From positions 1 through 22,905 of IMG/VR virus record IMGVR_UViG_3300044911_000207: 22,905 bases of DNA; one strand, written 5' to 3'. Made by a program: the position numbers and the translations under genes. Of this stretch, positions 9,269-16,270 are shown piece after piece; the first letter of the stretch is position 1, and every line of letters begins with the position of its first letter. Below the pieces are notes generated by a model, which was not told the origin of the DNA, did not search any database, and saw nothing but the letters and a program-made list of their open reading frames with translations. This DNA comes from a virus.

Positions 9269-10690
9269 ATGGCTGTAACTGAAAATCTTTATACAGGGAA
9301 CGGGTCAACCGTTCTCTATTCATTCACCTTCCCATACCTAGAAACCACTGACATTAAGGTAAGTGTCAATGGTACAAATACAAACGCATATACCCTCGCC
9401 AACGCTACTACTGTTCAATTTAATACGGCTCCAGCTAGTAGTGCTGCTATTAGAATCTATCGTCAGACAGATGATACAGCACTACCTGCTACGTTCTATC
9501 CAGGTTCTGCTATTCGTTCTAGTGATCTAAATGAGAACTTTACTCAGAACTTGTATGTAACACAAGAGTCTAATAATAGTTCAACTTCTGCTGCTACAGC
9601 TGCAGCGGCTGCTACTACAACGGCTAACACAGCCCTTAGTAACTCGACTGCAGCTCAGTCTTCAGCAGCTACTGCTATCTCAACGGCTAACGCAGCTAGT
9701 GCAGCGGCGGCAAGTGCTGTGTCTACAGCTAATACTGCAAGCTCTAATGCAGCAGCTGCTGTATCAACTGCTAACACTGCTAATACTAATGCTACAGCGG
9801 CTCTTAATGCTGCTGCAGAGGCTCTTGCCTATACAGTGGTAGCTAACGTAGCAGCCATTCCAGGATCGCCTGTAAACGGTGATGCTATTCGTATCCTTGA
9901 CTCTACAGGTATTCAATCTTTTACACCCCTTAGTGGGCTTCCTGTAGGCTTCATAGGGGATAGTGGTCTTACTGTTGAAATCTACTATAGCAGTGGTACC
10001 AGCTCTTGGGTGTGGGTGCGTTACTACGCTACTGACTCTGATAGTCGGTACCTTAAGACTACTGGTGGTACACTTACTGGTCAACTGAAGGCTGATGATA
10101 GCACCAGTGTTGTAGCTCCTGTCTACTCCTTTGATGGTGATGTAAACACTGGTCTTGCACACCCTGGTGCTGATGAACTAGCACTTGTTACTGGCGGTAC
10201 TGCACGTCTCACTGTGGATCCATCAGGTGCTGTTAATGTACCAGTGTCTTTGTCAGTTGGTGCTAATGCCGTACTGGATGCAGGTGATATTGGTGTAAGT
10301 GTACAAGCTTATAATGCTAATATACTTACCTCTAGTGCCATTGGTTCAACTGTTCAAGCCTACGACGCAGATACGGTAAAGACTGACGTTCTCCCAACGT
10401 TTACTGTTGCTACCCGCAGCACTGAACGTACCATCACTAGTGGTGCATTTGATCTCAGTACTGGCAACCTGTGGACCGTTGGAGCTATCACGGTTCCTAA
10501 CCCCACCAATGCTGTAGCAGGTCAGACCGGAGCTATCCGCATCACTGCTGGTCCTGTGGTGTGGTCGTCTAACTTCAAGTTCCCTGGTGGTACTGCACCG
10601 ACCATTGCGACATTTCCAGCCGTTATTCCGTATTACGTGTCGGGAAGTTCAACCATCCTAATGGGCAATGCAGTTGCGGGGATTGCGTGA
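9269..10690 (+). CDS. Tail fibre protein with T7 gp17-type N-terminal anchor
   Basis: 473 residues. The first ~110 residues match the T7 tail-fibre N-terminal domain that attaches fibres to the tail: NLYTGNGSTVLYSFTFPYL, a VxVNG turn, FNTAPASSAAIRIYRQT, and SSDLNENFTQNLYV. Residues about 107-185 are an Ala/Ser/Thr shaft with 14-residue repeats. The rest is beta-rich with a SRYLKTTGGTLTGQL motif common in phage fibres. T7 gp17 is longer (about 553 residues) and carries its receptor-binding tip; here the chain is shorter and a second, larger tail protein follows, overlapping this stop by one base (TGATG). I infer this is the adaptor part of a split adsorption apparatus. Confidence 0.85.
   Translation: MAVTENLYTGNGSTVLYSFTFPYLETTDIKVSVNGTNTNAYTLANATTVQFNTAPASSAAIRIYRQTDDTALPATFYPGSAIRSSDLNENFTQNLYVTQESNNSSTSAATAAAAATTTANTALSNSTAAQSSAATAISTANAASAAAASAVSTANTASSNAAAAVSTANTANTNATAALNAAAEALAYTVVANVAAIPGSPVNGDAIRILDSTGIQSFTPLSGLPVGFIGDSGLTVEIYYSSGTSSWVWVRYYATDSDSRYLKTTGGTLTGQLKADDSTSVVAPVYSFDGDVNTGLAHPGADELALVTGGTARLTVDPSGAVNVPVSLSVGANAVLDAGDIGVSVQAYNANILTSSAIGSTVQAYDADTVKTDVLPTFTVATRSTERTITSGAFDLSTGNLWTVGAITVPNPTNAVAGQTGAIRITAGPVVWSSNFKFPGGTAPTIATFPAVIPYYVSGSSTILMGNAVAGIA
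9677..9802 (+). repeat. Three tandem 42-bp repeats (14-residue heptad pairs) in the fibre shaft
   Basis: Three in-frame units of 42 bases begin at 9677, 9719 and 9761. Each encodes a 14-residue unit of the form (I/V)STANxAxxxxxxA, and a fourth partial unit follows (LNAAAEAL). Fourteen residues equals two heptads, so this is probably a trimeric helical shaft. The copies differ at synonymous and Ala/Ser/Thr positions, so they are old or diversified duplications. Unit number could change by recombination. Confidence 0.7.
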
Positions 10691-13098
10691 TGAATAACGG
10701 AGAACAGTTTTTTAATACTGCAGCGGGTGGCTACGCCATTCAACGCTCCCTCCGCTTCAACGCACCCGACTCGTCTTTCCTTAGTAAACAGTTCGCGTCC
10801 GATGGGAACAAAAAAACCTGGACGCTTAGCTTTTGGGTAAAACGAGCACGGCTAACATCTGACAACTGTGTTTTCAACGTAAGCAACACAGCTAATTCTC
10901 AGTACGTCTATCTCAGTTTTGACAACAACAATAAGTTTGTTGCAGAAGCTTATAACGGATCTTCCTATCAGTTTGCATTTACGACGACTGAAGTCTTTCG
11001 TGATCCATCAGCTTGGTATCACTTCGTCTTTGTCTGTGACACGACGCAGGCGACTGCTGCAGCAAGAACAAAGCTGTATGTAAATGGTAGTCAAGTAAGC
11101 ATTACTTTTTCCCAGGGAGGCACTCAAAATGCCGATACTGTCGTGAATAGCGGCAGTGGATACACCCACAGGTTTGGGTCTCTGTATGGAACTAGCTGGT
11201 ATTACGGAGGCTACCTCGCCGACATCCACTTCATCGACGGCCAGGCGCTAGACCCCACCAGCTTCGGTGAGTTCTCCGCCACCACCGGCGTGTGGATGCC
11301 TAAGGCGTATAGCGGTAGCTATGGCACCAACGGATTCCACCTTGACTTCTCCGACAACAGCACCGCCGCCGCATTAGGGACGGACTCTTCTGGGGCGGGG
11401 AATACGTGGACTGTCAACAACCTATCCGTCACTGCTGGCGCAGGCAACGACAGCCTCGTAGACGTTCCCACTAATGGCAGCGAGGTTGATACCGGACTCG
11501 GTGGGGAGGTGAGGGGGAATTACTGCACGTTGAATCCGCTAATCAATATTTCCGGGCATACATTTTCAAACGGCAATCTTCAAGTTGTCACAAGTTCAAG
11601 CAACTACGGAACTTTTGCATCAACCGTAGCGGCCCCACCGTCCGGCAAGTGGTACGCAGAAGCGCTTATCTCGGCCACGTCTGGCTATCCACTTGTGGGA
11701 ATCGCTGGAACTGGGTGCACATTTGGAACAACTTCTTACCTGGGCGGCCAGGCAACTATGTATGCGTATTATGGTGTAAATGGAAATAAGTATAACAACG
11801 GGACAAGCAGTAGCTACGGCGCCACCTACGGCGCTGGCGACATAATCGGCATAGCTTATGACGCGGACGCTGGGACTATAACGTTCTACAAGAACGGTGT
11901 ATCCCAAGGGCAGGCGTATAGTTCTATTACTTCTGGATCGTACTATTTTGCTGGCAACGAGTTTAACTCAGCGTCTGGGACGCAGATCTGGAACTTCGGC
12001 CAAAGAAGTTGGGCGTACCAAGCACCCTCGGGCTTCAAGGCGCTCTGTACGGCTAACCTTCCGGCGCCATTAGTCACGAAGCCTAGTGACCTGTTCGATG
12101 TGAAGCTCTACACGGGCAATGGCAGCACGCAGACTATCTCGGGGTTGGGGTTTAGTCCTGACTTGGTGTGGGCAAAGAATCGCAGCAGCAGTTCTGGCTA
12201 TTGGCACACGCTGGTCGATAGCGTTCGTGGCGCGGGTAAGAACCTTGCGTCTAACAGCACAAACGCAGAAGATGGTCCCAACTATCTGATCTCCGCGCTG
12301 AACTCCGATGGGTTTAGCGTCAACGTCAATCCCAACGTCGGAGTCAACGAAAACGGCGGATCACACGTCGCCTGGTGCTGGGACGCCGGCAGCTCCACCG
12401 TCACGAACACACAAGGCTCCATCTCTAGTCAGGTGCGGGCTAATGCGAGTGCGGGGTTCTCGGTGGTTACTTATACAGGTAGTAGCTCTAACTTCACTGT
12501 GGGGCACGGATTGGGAGTTGAGCCGCGCCTTATCTTGATCAAGAACCGCAGTGCTAGTGCCAACTGGTTCGCGCTTACTAAGGCAACTGGATCTTGGCTC
12601 TACGGATTCCTCAATGCCACTGATGCCTTAAATTCCGCTGCCCAGTCCGCAAACTCTTCGACTATTGACTTGGTAAATGCTGCCTATAACTGGTTTAACG
12701 CTAATGGTGACAACTTTGTCGCCTACTGCTTCGCCCCAGTAGCCGGGTACTCTAGTTTCGGCAGCTACACCGGCAACGGCCAAAGCGGAGACTCGGCGCC
12801 GTTTGTATGGACCGGATTTAGGCCGAGGTGGATTTTAGTTAAACCGAATGCCAGCAGCACTTCATGGCTTCTTCACGACACAGCGAGAAATCCTTACAAC
12901 GCATCCGTGTTGGAACTGCAACCCAACGATTCGCTAGCCGAGTACTCCACTGTTGGTGTGGGCGCAGGCGAAAGATACGACATTTTGTCCAATGGGTTTA
13001 AATTGAGATCTAGCAATAACGGCGCCAATCAAAATGGCGTGCAATACATTTACGCGTGTTTTGCGGAGTCGCCCTTCCAATACGCCCGCGCCCGCTAA
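10690..13098 (+). CDS. Putative receptor-binding tail protein (lectin-like, SPRY-like and triplicated domains)
   Basis: About 802 residues from the ATG at 10690 (TGATG overlap); a GTG at 10687 is a possible alternative. Residues about 18-227 resemble a LamG/concanavalin-type lectin domain (TWTLSFWVKRA, WYHFVFVCDT, TKLYVNGSQV, LADIHFIDGQALDP). Residues about 277-454 resemble a SPRY domain (GKWYAEALI, GDIIGIAYDADAGTITFYKNG, IWNFGQRSW). From about residue 473 there are three copies of a ~100-residue beta domain, and the chain ends CFAESPFQYARAR, a tail seen in many phage tail proteins. GC content rises clearly from about 11200 to 13098. Likely role: host surface recognition beyond the anchor fibre. 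Domain names come from motif resemblance, not a search. Confidence 0.7.
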   Translation: MNNGEQFFNTAAGGYAIQRSLRFNAPDSSFLSKQFASDGNKKTWTLSFWVKRARLTSDNCVFNVSNTANSQYVYLSFDNNNKFVAEAYNGSSYQFAFTTTEVFRDPSAWYHFVFVCDTTQATAAARTKLYVNGSQVSITFSQGGTQNADTVVNSGSGYTHRFGSLYGTSWYYGGYLADIHFIDGQALDPTSFGEFSATTGVWMPKAYSGSYGTNGFHLDFSDNSTAAALGTDSSGAGNTWTVNNLSVTAGAGNDSLVDVPTNGSEVDTGLGGEVRGNYCTLNPLINISGHTFSNGNLQVVTSSSNYGTFASTVAAPPSGKWYAEALISATSGYPLVGIAGTGCTFGTTSYLGGQATMYAYYGVNGNKYNNGTSSSYGATYGAGDIIGIAYDADAGTITFYKNGVSQGQAYSSITSGSYYFAGNEFNSASGTQIWNFGQRSWAYQAPSGFKALCTANLPAPLVTKPSDLFDVKLYTGNGSTQTISGLGFSPDLVWAKNRSSSSGYWHTLVDSVRGAGKNLASNSTNAEDGPNYLISALNSDGFSVNVNPNVGVNENGGSHVAWCWDAGSSTVTNTQGSISSQVRANASAGFSVVTYTGSSSNFTVGHGLGVEPRLILIKNRSASANWFALTKATGSWLYGFLNATDALNSAAQSANSSTIDLVNAAYNWFNANGDNFVAYCFAPVAGYSSFGSYTGNGQSGDSAPFVWTGFRPRWILVKPNASSTSWLLHDTARNPYNASVLELQPNDSLAEYSTVGVGAGERYDILSNGFKLRSSNNGANQNGVQYIYACFAESPFQYARAR
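12103..13080 (+). repeat. Three diverged copies of a ~100-residue domain within the tail protein
   Basis: Copies begin near 12106, 12472 and 12766 with YTGNGSTQTISGLGF, YTGSSSNFTVGHGLG and YTGNGQSGDSAPFVW. Each continues with a strand ending in KN or KP plus Ser (LVWAKNRSSS, LILIKNRSAS, WILVKPNASS) and a Trp a few residues on, and closes with an aromatic/Cys strand (VAWCW, FVAYCFA, YIYACFA). The DNA is well diverged, so this is an old domain triplication and not a recent tandem repeat. Confidence 0.75.
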
Positions 13099-13106
13099 TA
13101 CTAACT

Positions 13107-13655
13107 ATGTTTTTACTAAATGGAAAGCCCATCTCATTAGATGCGGCATTTACAACTGAAGATGGAACTCAGTACCCTTCTAATTGGCTACGGTTAGCTA
13201 CGGTAGAGGAGCGGGAAGCGATTGGAATTACCGAGACTCCTGATCCTATTCCTGTTGATCAACGCTTCTATTGGGATACAGGAATCCCTAAGGACCACAC
13301 TGAGCTTGTCAAAACGTGGACTGCTCAAGTTAAACAGACTGCTGGCTCCCTACTCGCTCAGACCGACTGGTATATCACCCGTGCTTCTGAGACAGGCCTA
13401 GCTGCCCCTCAGAGCGTGCTTGAGAGGCGTTCCTTAATACGTGCCATGAGCAACGATAAGGAGGGCTTCCTGAGCCTTACAGAGACCACTGAGCAGCTTG
13501 CTGAGTATGTCACCAGTGCTGGCTTCAATAACTGGGAAAGTGGTGCTTCGATTGACGGCGCTATTCCTGTTGTTGATAACGTCACTAGTGCAACAGTAAT
13601 TACTGGAGATACACTCTTTGGTGGCTCCAGTGATGACACCCTTATTCTTAACTAA
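13107..13655 (+). CDS. Tail-fibre assembly chaperone-like protein
   Basis: 182 residues from ATG 13107, nine bases after the tail protein stop. The frame is open further upstream to 13056, but that part overlaps the previous gene and reads as non-natural sequence. The N-terminus (FLLNGKPISLD, QYPSNWLRL, EEREAIGITE, RFYWDTGIPKD) is a pattern I associate with cyanophage tail genes. The middle segment LLAQTDWYITRASETG followed by an LxxRR helix is typical of tail-fibre assembly / DUF4376-type chaperones. Its place directly after the receptor-binding protein fits a partner that folds or attaches it. The C-terminus GDTLFGGSSDDTLIL looks like one unit of a calcium-binding nonapeptide repeat; with only one copy this is probably chance. 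Confidence 0.65.
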   Translation: MFLLNGKPISLDAAFTTEDGTQYPSNWLRLATVEEREAIGITETPDPIPVDQRFYWDTGIPKDHTELVKTWTAQVKQTAGSLLAQTDWYITRASETGLAAPQSVLERRSLIRAMSNDKEGFLSLTETTEQLAEYVTSAGFNNWESGASIDGAIPVVDNVTSATVITGDTLFGGSSDDTLILN

Positions 13656-13657
13656 CC

Positions 13658-13864
13658 ATGATCACTATTCTTGGTATTAAAGTGTCGTATGAGACACTTG
13701 CTTTCTTCATCCTTTTCATTACCTCTGAGTACCTTGGTGTAACTAAAAAGCGTAAAGCTAATAGTGTTACTCAAGCTATCTCTATGGCAGCTGCTTACTT
13801 TAGTAAGACACGTACTGAGGATGACACTGTTCGTCGTATTCGTCGTACCTTTAGAGGGAAATAG
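13658..13864 (+). CDS. Small single-membrane-span protein, holin candidate
   Basis: 68 residues starting two bases after the preceding stop. It has one hydrophobic span at about residues 8-26 (SYETLAFFILFITSEYLGV), then a basic C-terminal half rich in Lys/Arg (KKRKAN, RRIRRTFRGK). The length and one-span layout resemble T7 gp17.5, a 67-residue holin. It is immediately followed by the endolysin gene two bases later, the usual holin-endolysin pairing. There is no diagnostic holin motif, so the role is inferred from topology and position. Confidence 0.55.
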   Translation: MITILGIKVSYETLAFFILFITSEYLGVTKKRKANSVTQAISMAAAYFSKTRTEDDTVRRIRRTFRGK

Positions 13865-13866
13865 TA

Positions 13867-14835
13867 ATGGTACTGCTGCCAGTTAAGCAGTACTACCCTC
13901 AGACAGATAGTGCAACAGGTCACGGAGATCGGATGTGCTTTAGCTCAACATGTGCTATGGCCATCAAGTATCTCCGTCCTGATGCATTAAAAGGTAGTAA
14001 TGCAGATGATGATTACTTGAGAACAGTACTTAAATACGGTGATACTACACTCTCCACTAGTCAAATAAAAGCCTGTCAGCAGTATGGTGTCTTTGCTTCT
14101 TTTTACCAGAAAGGGACAAGACAAGCTTTACTCAATGAGCTGAAGGCTGGCTTTCCTGTTGCTGTTGGCATCCTCCACAAAGGTCACGTCTCTAACCCTG
14201 TTGGTGGTGGCCATTGGATGCTATTAATTGGTGATGATGGGGAACGTGGTGTCTTCCATGACCCATATGGTGAAATGGATAACGTTAACGGAGGCTATGT
14301 CACTATTGGCAGTGGCGGTAGTAGTGTCCGTTATTCTTGGCATAATTGGCTAAAGCGTTGGGAAGTAGAAGGTAAAGGTACTGGTTGGTTTATGACCTTC
14401 CGCCCAAGTAATACTCCGCAACCAACGGCTCCCGTTACTAACACTTGGGAGGGAGTGATTACTGCCGCTAAGACGGCTGGTGCTAAGTTCCCACAAGTAG
14501 TAGCTGCACAGTGGGCATTAGAAAGCGGTTACGGTAAGCACACCTCTGGTAAGAACAACTATTTTGGACTTAAAGGAGAAGGTTCTGACCGTGAAACCAA
14601 AGAATTCATCAATGGTCAATGGATTACTATTCAAGCTGGTTTTATTGACTTCCCAGACCTACAAACCTGTGTTACCTACCTAGTTGATAGGTGGTACCGG
14701 GACTATCAACGCTATAAAGGCGTCAATCGTGCAACTTCTCCCGAAGAGTGTGCACGACTTCTTGTTGCTGAAGGTTACGCCACCGATCCTCAGTATGCTG
14801 ATAAATTAATCAAACTAATGAGGGAGAATGTCTAG
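13867..14835 (+). CDS. Two-domain endolysin: C39-like peptidase plus glucosaminidase
   Basis: 322 residues. N-terminal domain (about 5-175) looks like a C39-type papain-fold peptidase: C24 in RMCFSSTCAMAIKYL lines up with the Cys of C39_2 proteins (Tyr-Leu 11-12 residues later), H116 in GGGHWMLLIGDD and D132 in FHDPYGE complete a Cys-His-Asp set, and Q8 could be the oxyanion Gln. C-terminal domain (about 195-322) matches FlgJ-type N-acetylglucosaminidases: VVAAQWALESGYGKH with catalytic Glu E219, then KNNYFGLKG and DLQTCVTYLVDRWY. A Thr/Pro linker joins them. It would cut both peptide and sugar bonds of the host wall at lysis. An AGGG precedes the start. T7 instead uses an amidase (gp3.5). 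No signal peptide, so holin-dependent export is expected. Confidence 0.8.
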   Translation: MVLLPVKQYYPQTDSATGHGDRMCFSSTCAMAIKYLRPDALKGSNADDDYLRTVLKYGDTTLSTSQIKACQQYGVFASFYQKGTRQALLNELKAGFPVAVGILHKGHVSNPVGGGHWMLLIGDDGERGVFHDPYGEMDNVNGGYVTIGSGGSSVRYSWHNWLKRWEVEGKGTGWFMTFRPSNTPQPTAPVTNTWEGVITAAKTAGAKFPQVVAAQWALESGYGKHTSGKNNYFGLKGEGSDRETKEFINGQWITIQAGFIDFPDLQTCVTYLVDRWYRDYQRYKGVNRATSPEECARLLVAEGYATDPQYADKLIKLMRENV

Positions 14836-15232
14836 CACTACTTACAATATCACACCTGGCAGGTATGAACGTCAGCTACCTGTAGCAACAAAGGTTCACT
14901 TTAAAAGCTCAACTAACAGCACCAATGCTACTTCTGTAAAGGGTAGTTCTGGTGCTATTTTTAATATGATTATCCACAACACCCATAGTGGTGGAGGTAG
15001 TGGTTCTGCAATTGCATTTCGACTGTATGATAAAGCTACAGCACCAATTGTTGGTACAGATGTACCGATGATTGTCATTCACGTTCAATCAAACGATTCT
15101 AAAGAGATCAACTTTACCAGCGGCATCACCTTTGTTAATGGTATTGCTTACTCTATCACAGATGGTAGCTCATTAATGGATGCAACTGTTGTATCTGCAG
15201 ATGGTGTACAGGTCTACATCGGGTACATGTGA
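14828..15232 (+). CDS. Small beta-rich protein of unknown function
   Basis: 134 residues; its ATG lies inside the end of the endolysin gene (8-base overlap) with an AGGGAG ribosome site upstream. Sequence is Ser/Thr/Gly-rich with alternating hydrophobics, for example AIFNMIIHNTHSGGGSGSAIAFRLYDKA and a final VQVYIGYM. No membrane span or catalytic motif is visible. Composition resembles small virion decoration or tail proteins, but it sits in the lysis/packaging block. I do not recognise the family. Confidence 0.7.
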   Translation: MSSTTYNITPGRYERQLPVATKVHFKSSTNSTNATSVKGSSGAIFNMIIHNTHSGGGSGSAIAFRLYDKATAPIVGTDVPMIVIHVQSNDSKEINFTSGITFVNGIAYSITDGSSLMDATVVSADGVQVYIGYM

Positions 15233-15477
15233 TGATTGAAGCTGCTGTTACAGGAGTTATCTCCCTTGTTATTGGTGTTAGCGGTGGTGTTATGGCTATC
15301 AGTTCACGTTCTAACTCACGTATGGATCAAATAGACAAACGTATTGATGGTATTGAACTACGTCTTGCTGAGAAATACGTACCTCGTCAGGAGCTAGCTA
15401 ATGCCTTGCAAAAGATGGAGGACCATATGATAAGGATCGAGAACAAATTAGACCAGATTGTACTGAAAAATGGCTAA
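15232..15477 (+). CDS. Membrane-anchored coiled-coil protein (holin or spanin candidate)
   Basis: 81 residues from ATG 15232, which overlaps the previous stop by one base (TGATG); GTG 15229 is an alternative. Residues about 2-22 are a hydrophobic span (IEAAVTGVISLVIGVSGGVMA). The remainder is a charged amphipathic helix (RMDQIDKRIDGIELRL, then ALQKMEDHMIRIENKLDQI) predicted as coiled coil. It lies just before the small terminase, where T7-like phages carry lysis accessory genes. The one-span plus coiled-coil layout fits an i-spanin or a small holin. No lipobox partner gene was found nearby, so spanin function is uncertain. Confidence 0.6.
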   Translation: MIEAAVTGVISLVIGVSGGVMAISSRSNSRMDQIDKRIDGIELRLAEKYVPRQELANALQKMEDHMIRIENKLDQIVLKNG

Positions 15478-15721
15478 CAAGAAAGCATCTGAGGATATGT
15501 TTAACGAGTTACATAACATGGTAACTCAAGAACTCCTCAACCGAATTAAATCTGGTGAAGCCAGTACTGCTGATCTTAAAGCAGCATGTGACTGGCTTGC
15601 TAAAAACGATATTAGCGGGGTTGCTTTTGATGGTAACCCCCTTGATAAACTGGCTACTGTACTCCCTAAGGTAGATCCAGAACTTGTACAGAAGAGGCTT
15701 TATGGCAAGTCGTACGTCTGA
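15470..15721 (+). CDS. Small terminase subunit (T7 gp18-like)
   Basis: 83 residues, overlapping the previous stop by 8 bases. The pattern MFNELHNMVTQELLNRIKSGEASTADLKAACDWLAKN with a later PLDKL fits the T7 gp18 / DNA maturase A family (89 residues in T7), which binds the concatemer junction and regulates the large subunit. It belongs to the packaging block that ends with the large terminase at 19127. Small terminases are poorly conserved; the call rests on the helical N-terminal motif, length and gene order. Confidence 0.75.
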   Translation: MANKKASEDMFNELHNMVTQELLNRIKSGEASTADLKAACDWLAKNDISGVAFDGNPLDKLATVLPKVDPELVQKRLYGKSYV

Positions 15722-15947
15722 CTACTACAAAAAGAATCCCAAGGCTCGTCAAAAACGACTGAAGCAACAAGCTCGTTACAACAGACAATCCCTGCAAATT
15801 GAGAAACGTGTTGAACTTAATCGTGAGAATCACAAACGTGGCACCTATGGTAATGGTGATGACATGGATGTATCGCACAAGAAAGATGGTTCAACAGTAC
15901 TTGAAAAAGCCTCTACTAATCGAGCAAGAAATCGGTCTAGGAAATGA
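15702..15947 (+). CDS. Very basic small protein, conserved in cyanophages, unknown function
   Basis: 81 residues from ATG 15702, which has AGAGG seven bases upstream; an upstream TTG at 15684 in the same frame is less likely. Very rich in Lys and Arg: SDYYKKNPKARQKRLKQQARYN at the start, GTYGNGDDMDVSHKK in the middle, ASTNRARNRSRK at the end. The same architecture (YYKxNPxAR ... GTYGNGD ... SKNRAR) is familiar from proteins of marine myo- and podoviruses that commonly neighbour HNH or terminase genes. A nucleic-acid-binding role is likely from charge alone. It overlaps the small terminase by 20 bases and the HNH gene by four (ATGA). Confidence 0.7.
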   Translation: MASRTSDYYKKNPKARQKRLKQQARYNRQSLQIEKRVELNRENHKRGTYGNGDDMDVSHKKDGSTVLEKASTNRARNRSRK

Positions 15948-16270
15948 CTCCCCTGCTGCCGTCCCCTGATCACTACCTCCACAACCTAATAACGATGACA
16001 AGTCCCGAAGCAAAACGCCTTTGGAGGCGTGCCATTAAAGAACACTTCAACTGTCAATGTGTCTACTGTGGAAATCACTATGAATTACATGAACTTACTC
16101 TTGATCACGTTCGCCCTCGTTGTCTTGGAGGGCAAGACCTTACATCAAATCTTGTACCCTCATGTTGGGAGTGTAATCAGGCTAAAGGTAGCAGCAACTG
16201 GCTTACGTGGATGCGTAAGACCTTTGGGATAACACCTAGAGAACATCTTATTTTACAACATATACAATGA
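15944..16270 (+). CDS. HNH endonuclease
   Basis: 108 residues. Zinc-finger HNH fold is complete: C39/C42 in CQCVYC, ELTLDHVRPRCLGG with D54-H55 as the core, N69 in SNLVPSC, then C74/C77 and N78 in CWECNQAKGS. The start at 15944 overlaps the upstream stop by four bases; M18 could be a second start just before the domain. In several tailed phages (for example HK97 gp74) a small HNH enzyme next to terminase is needed for packaging; the position here, between small and large terminase, fits that. A homing role is the alternative, though no intron or disrupted gene is seen. Confidence 0.85.
   Translation: MTPLLPSPDHYLHNLITMTSPEAKRLWRRAIKEHFNCQCVYCGNHYELHELTLDHVRPRCLGGQDLTSNLVPSCWECNQAKGSSNWLTWMRKTFGITPREHLILQHIQ

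Noticed and set aside
9255-9275. TTGACA upstream of the tail fibre gene as a promoter
   Set aside because: No -10 element at 16-18 bases, and the gene continues a tight late operon.
13605-13655. RTX-type calcium-binding repeat (GGSSDDTL) in the chaperone-like protein
   Set aside because: Only one imperfect unit at the very end of the protein; real RTX domains have many.
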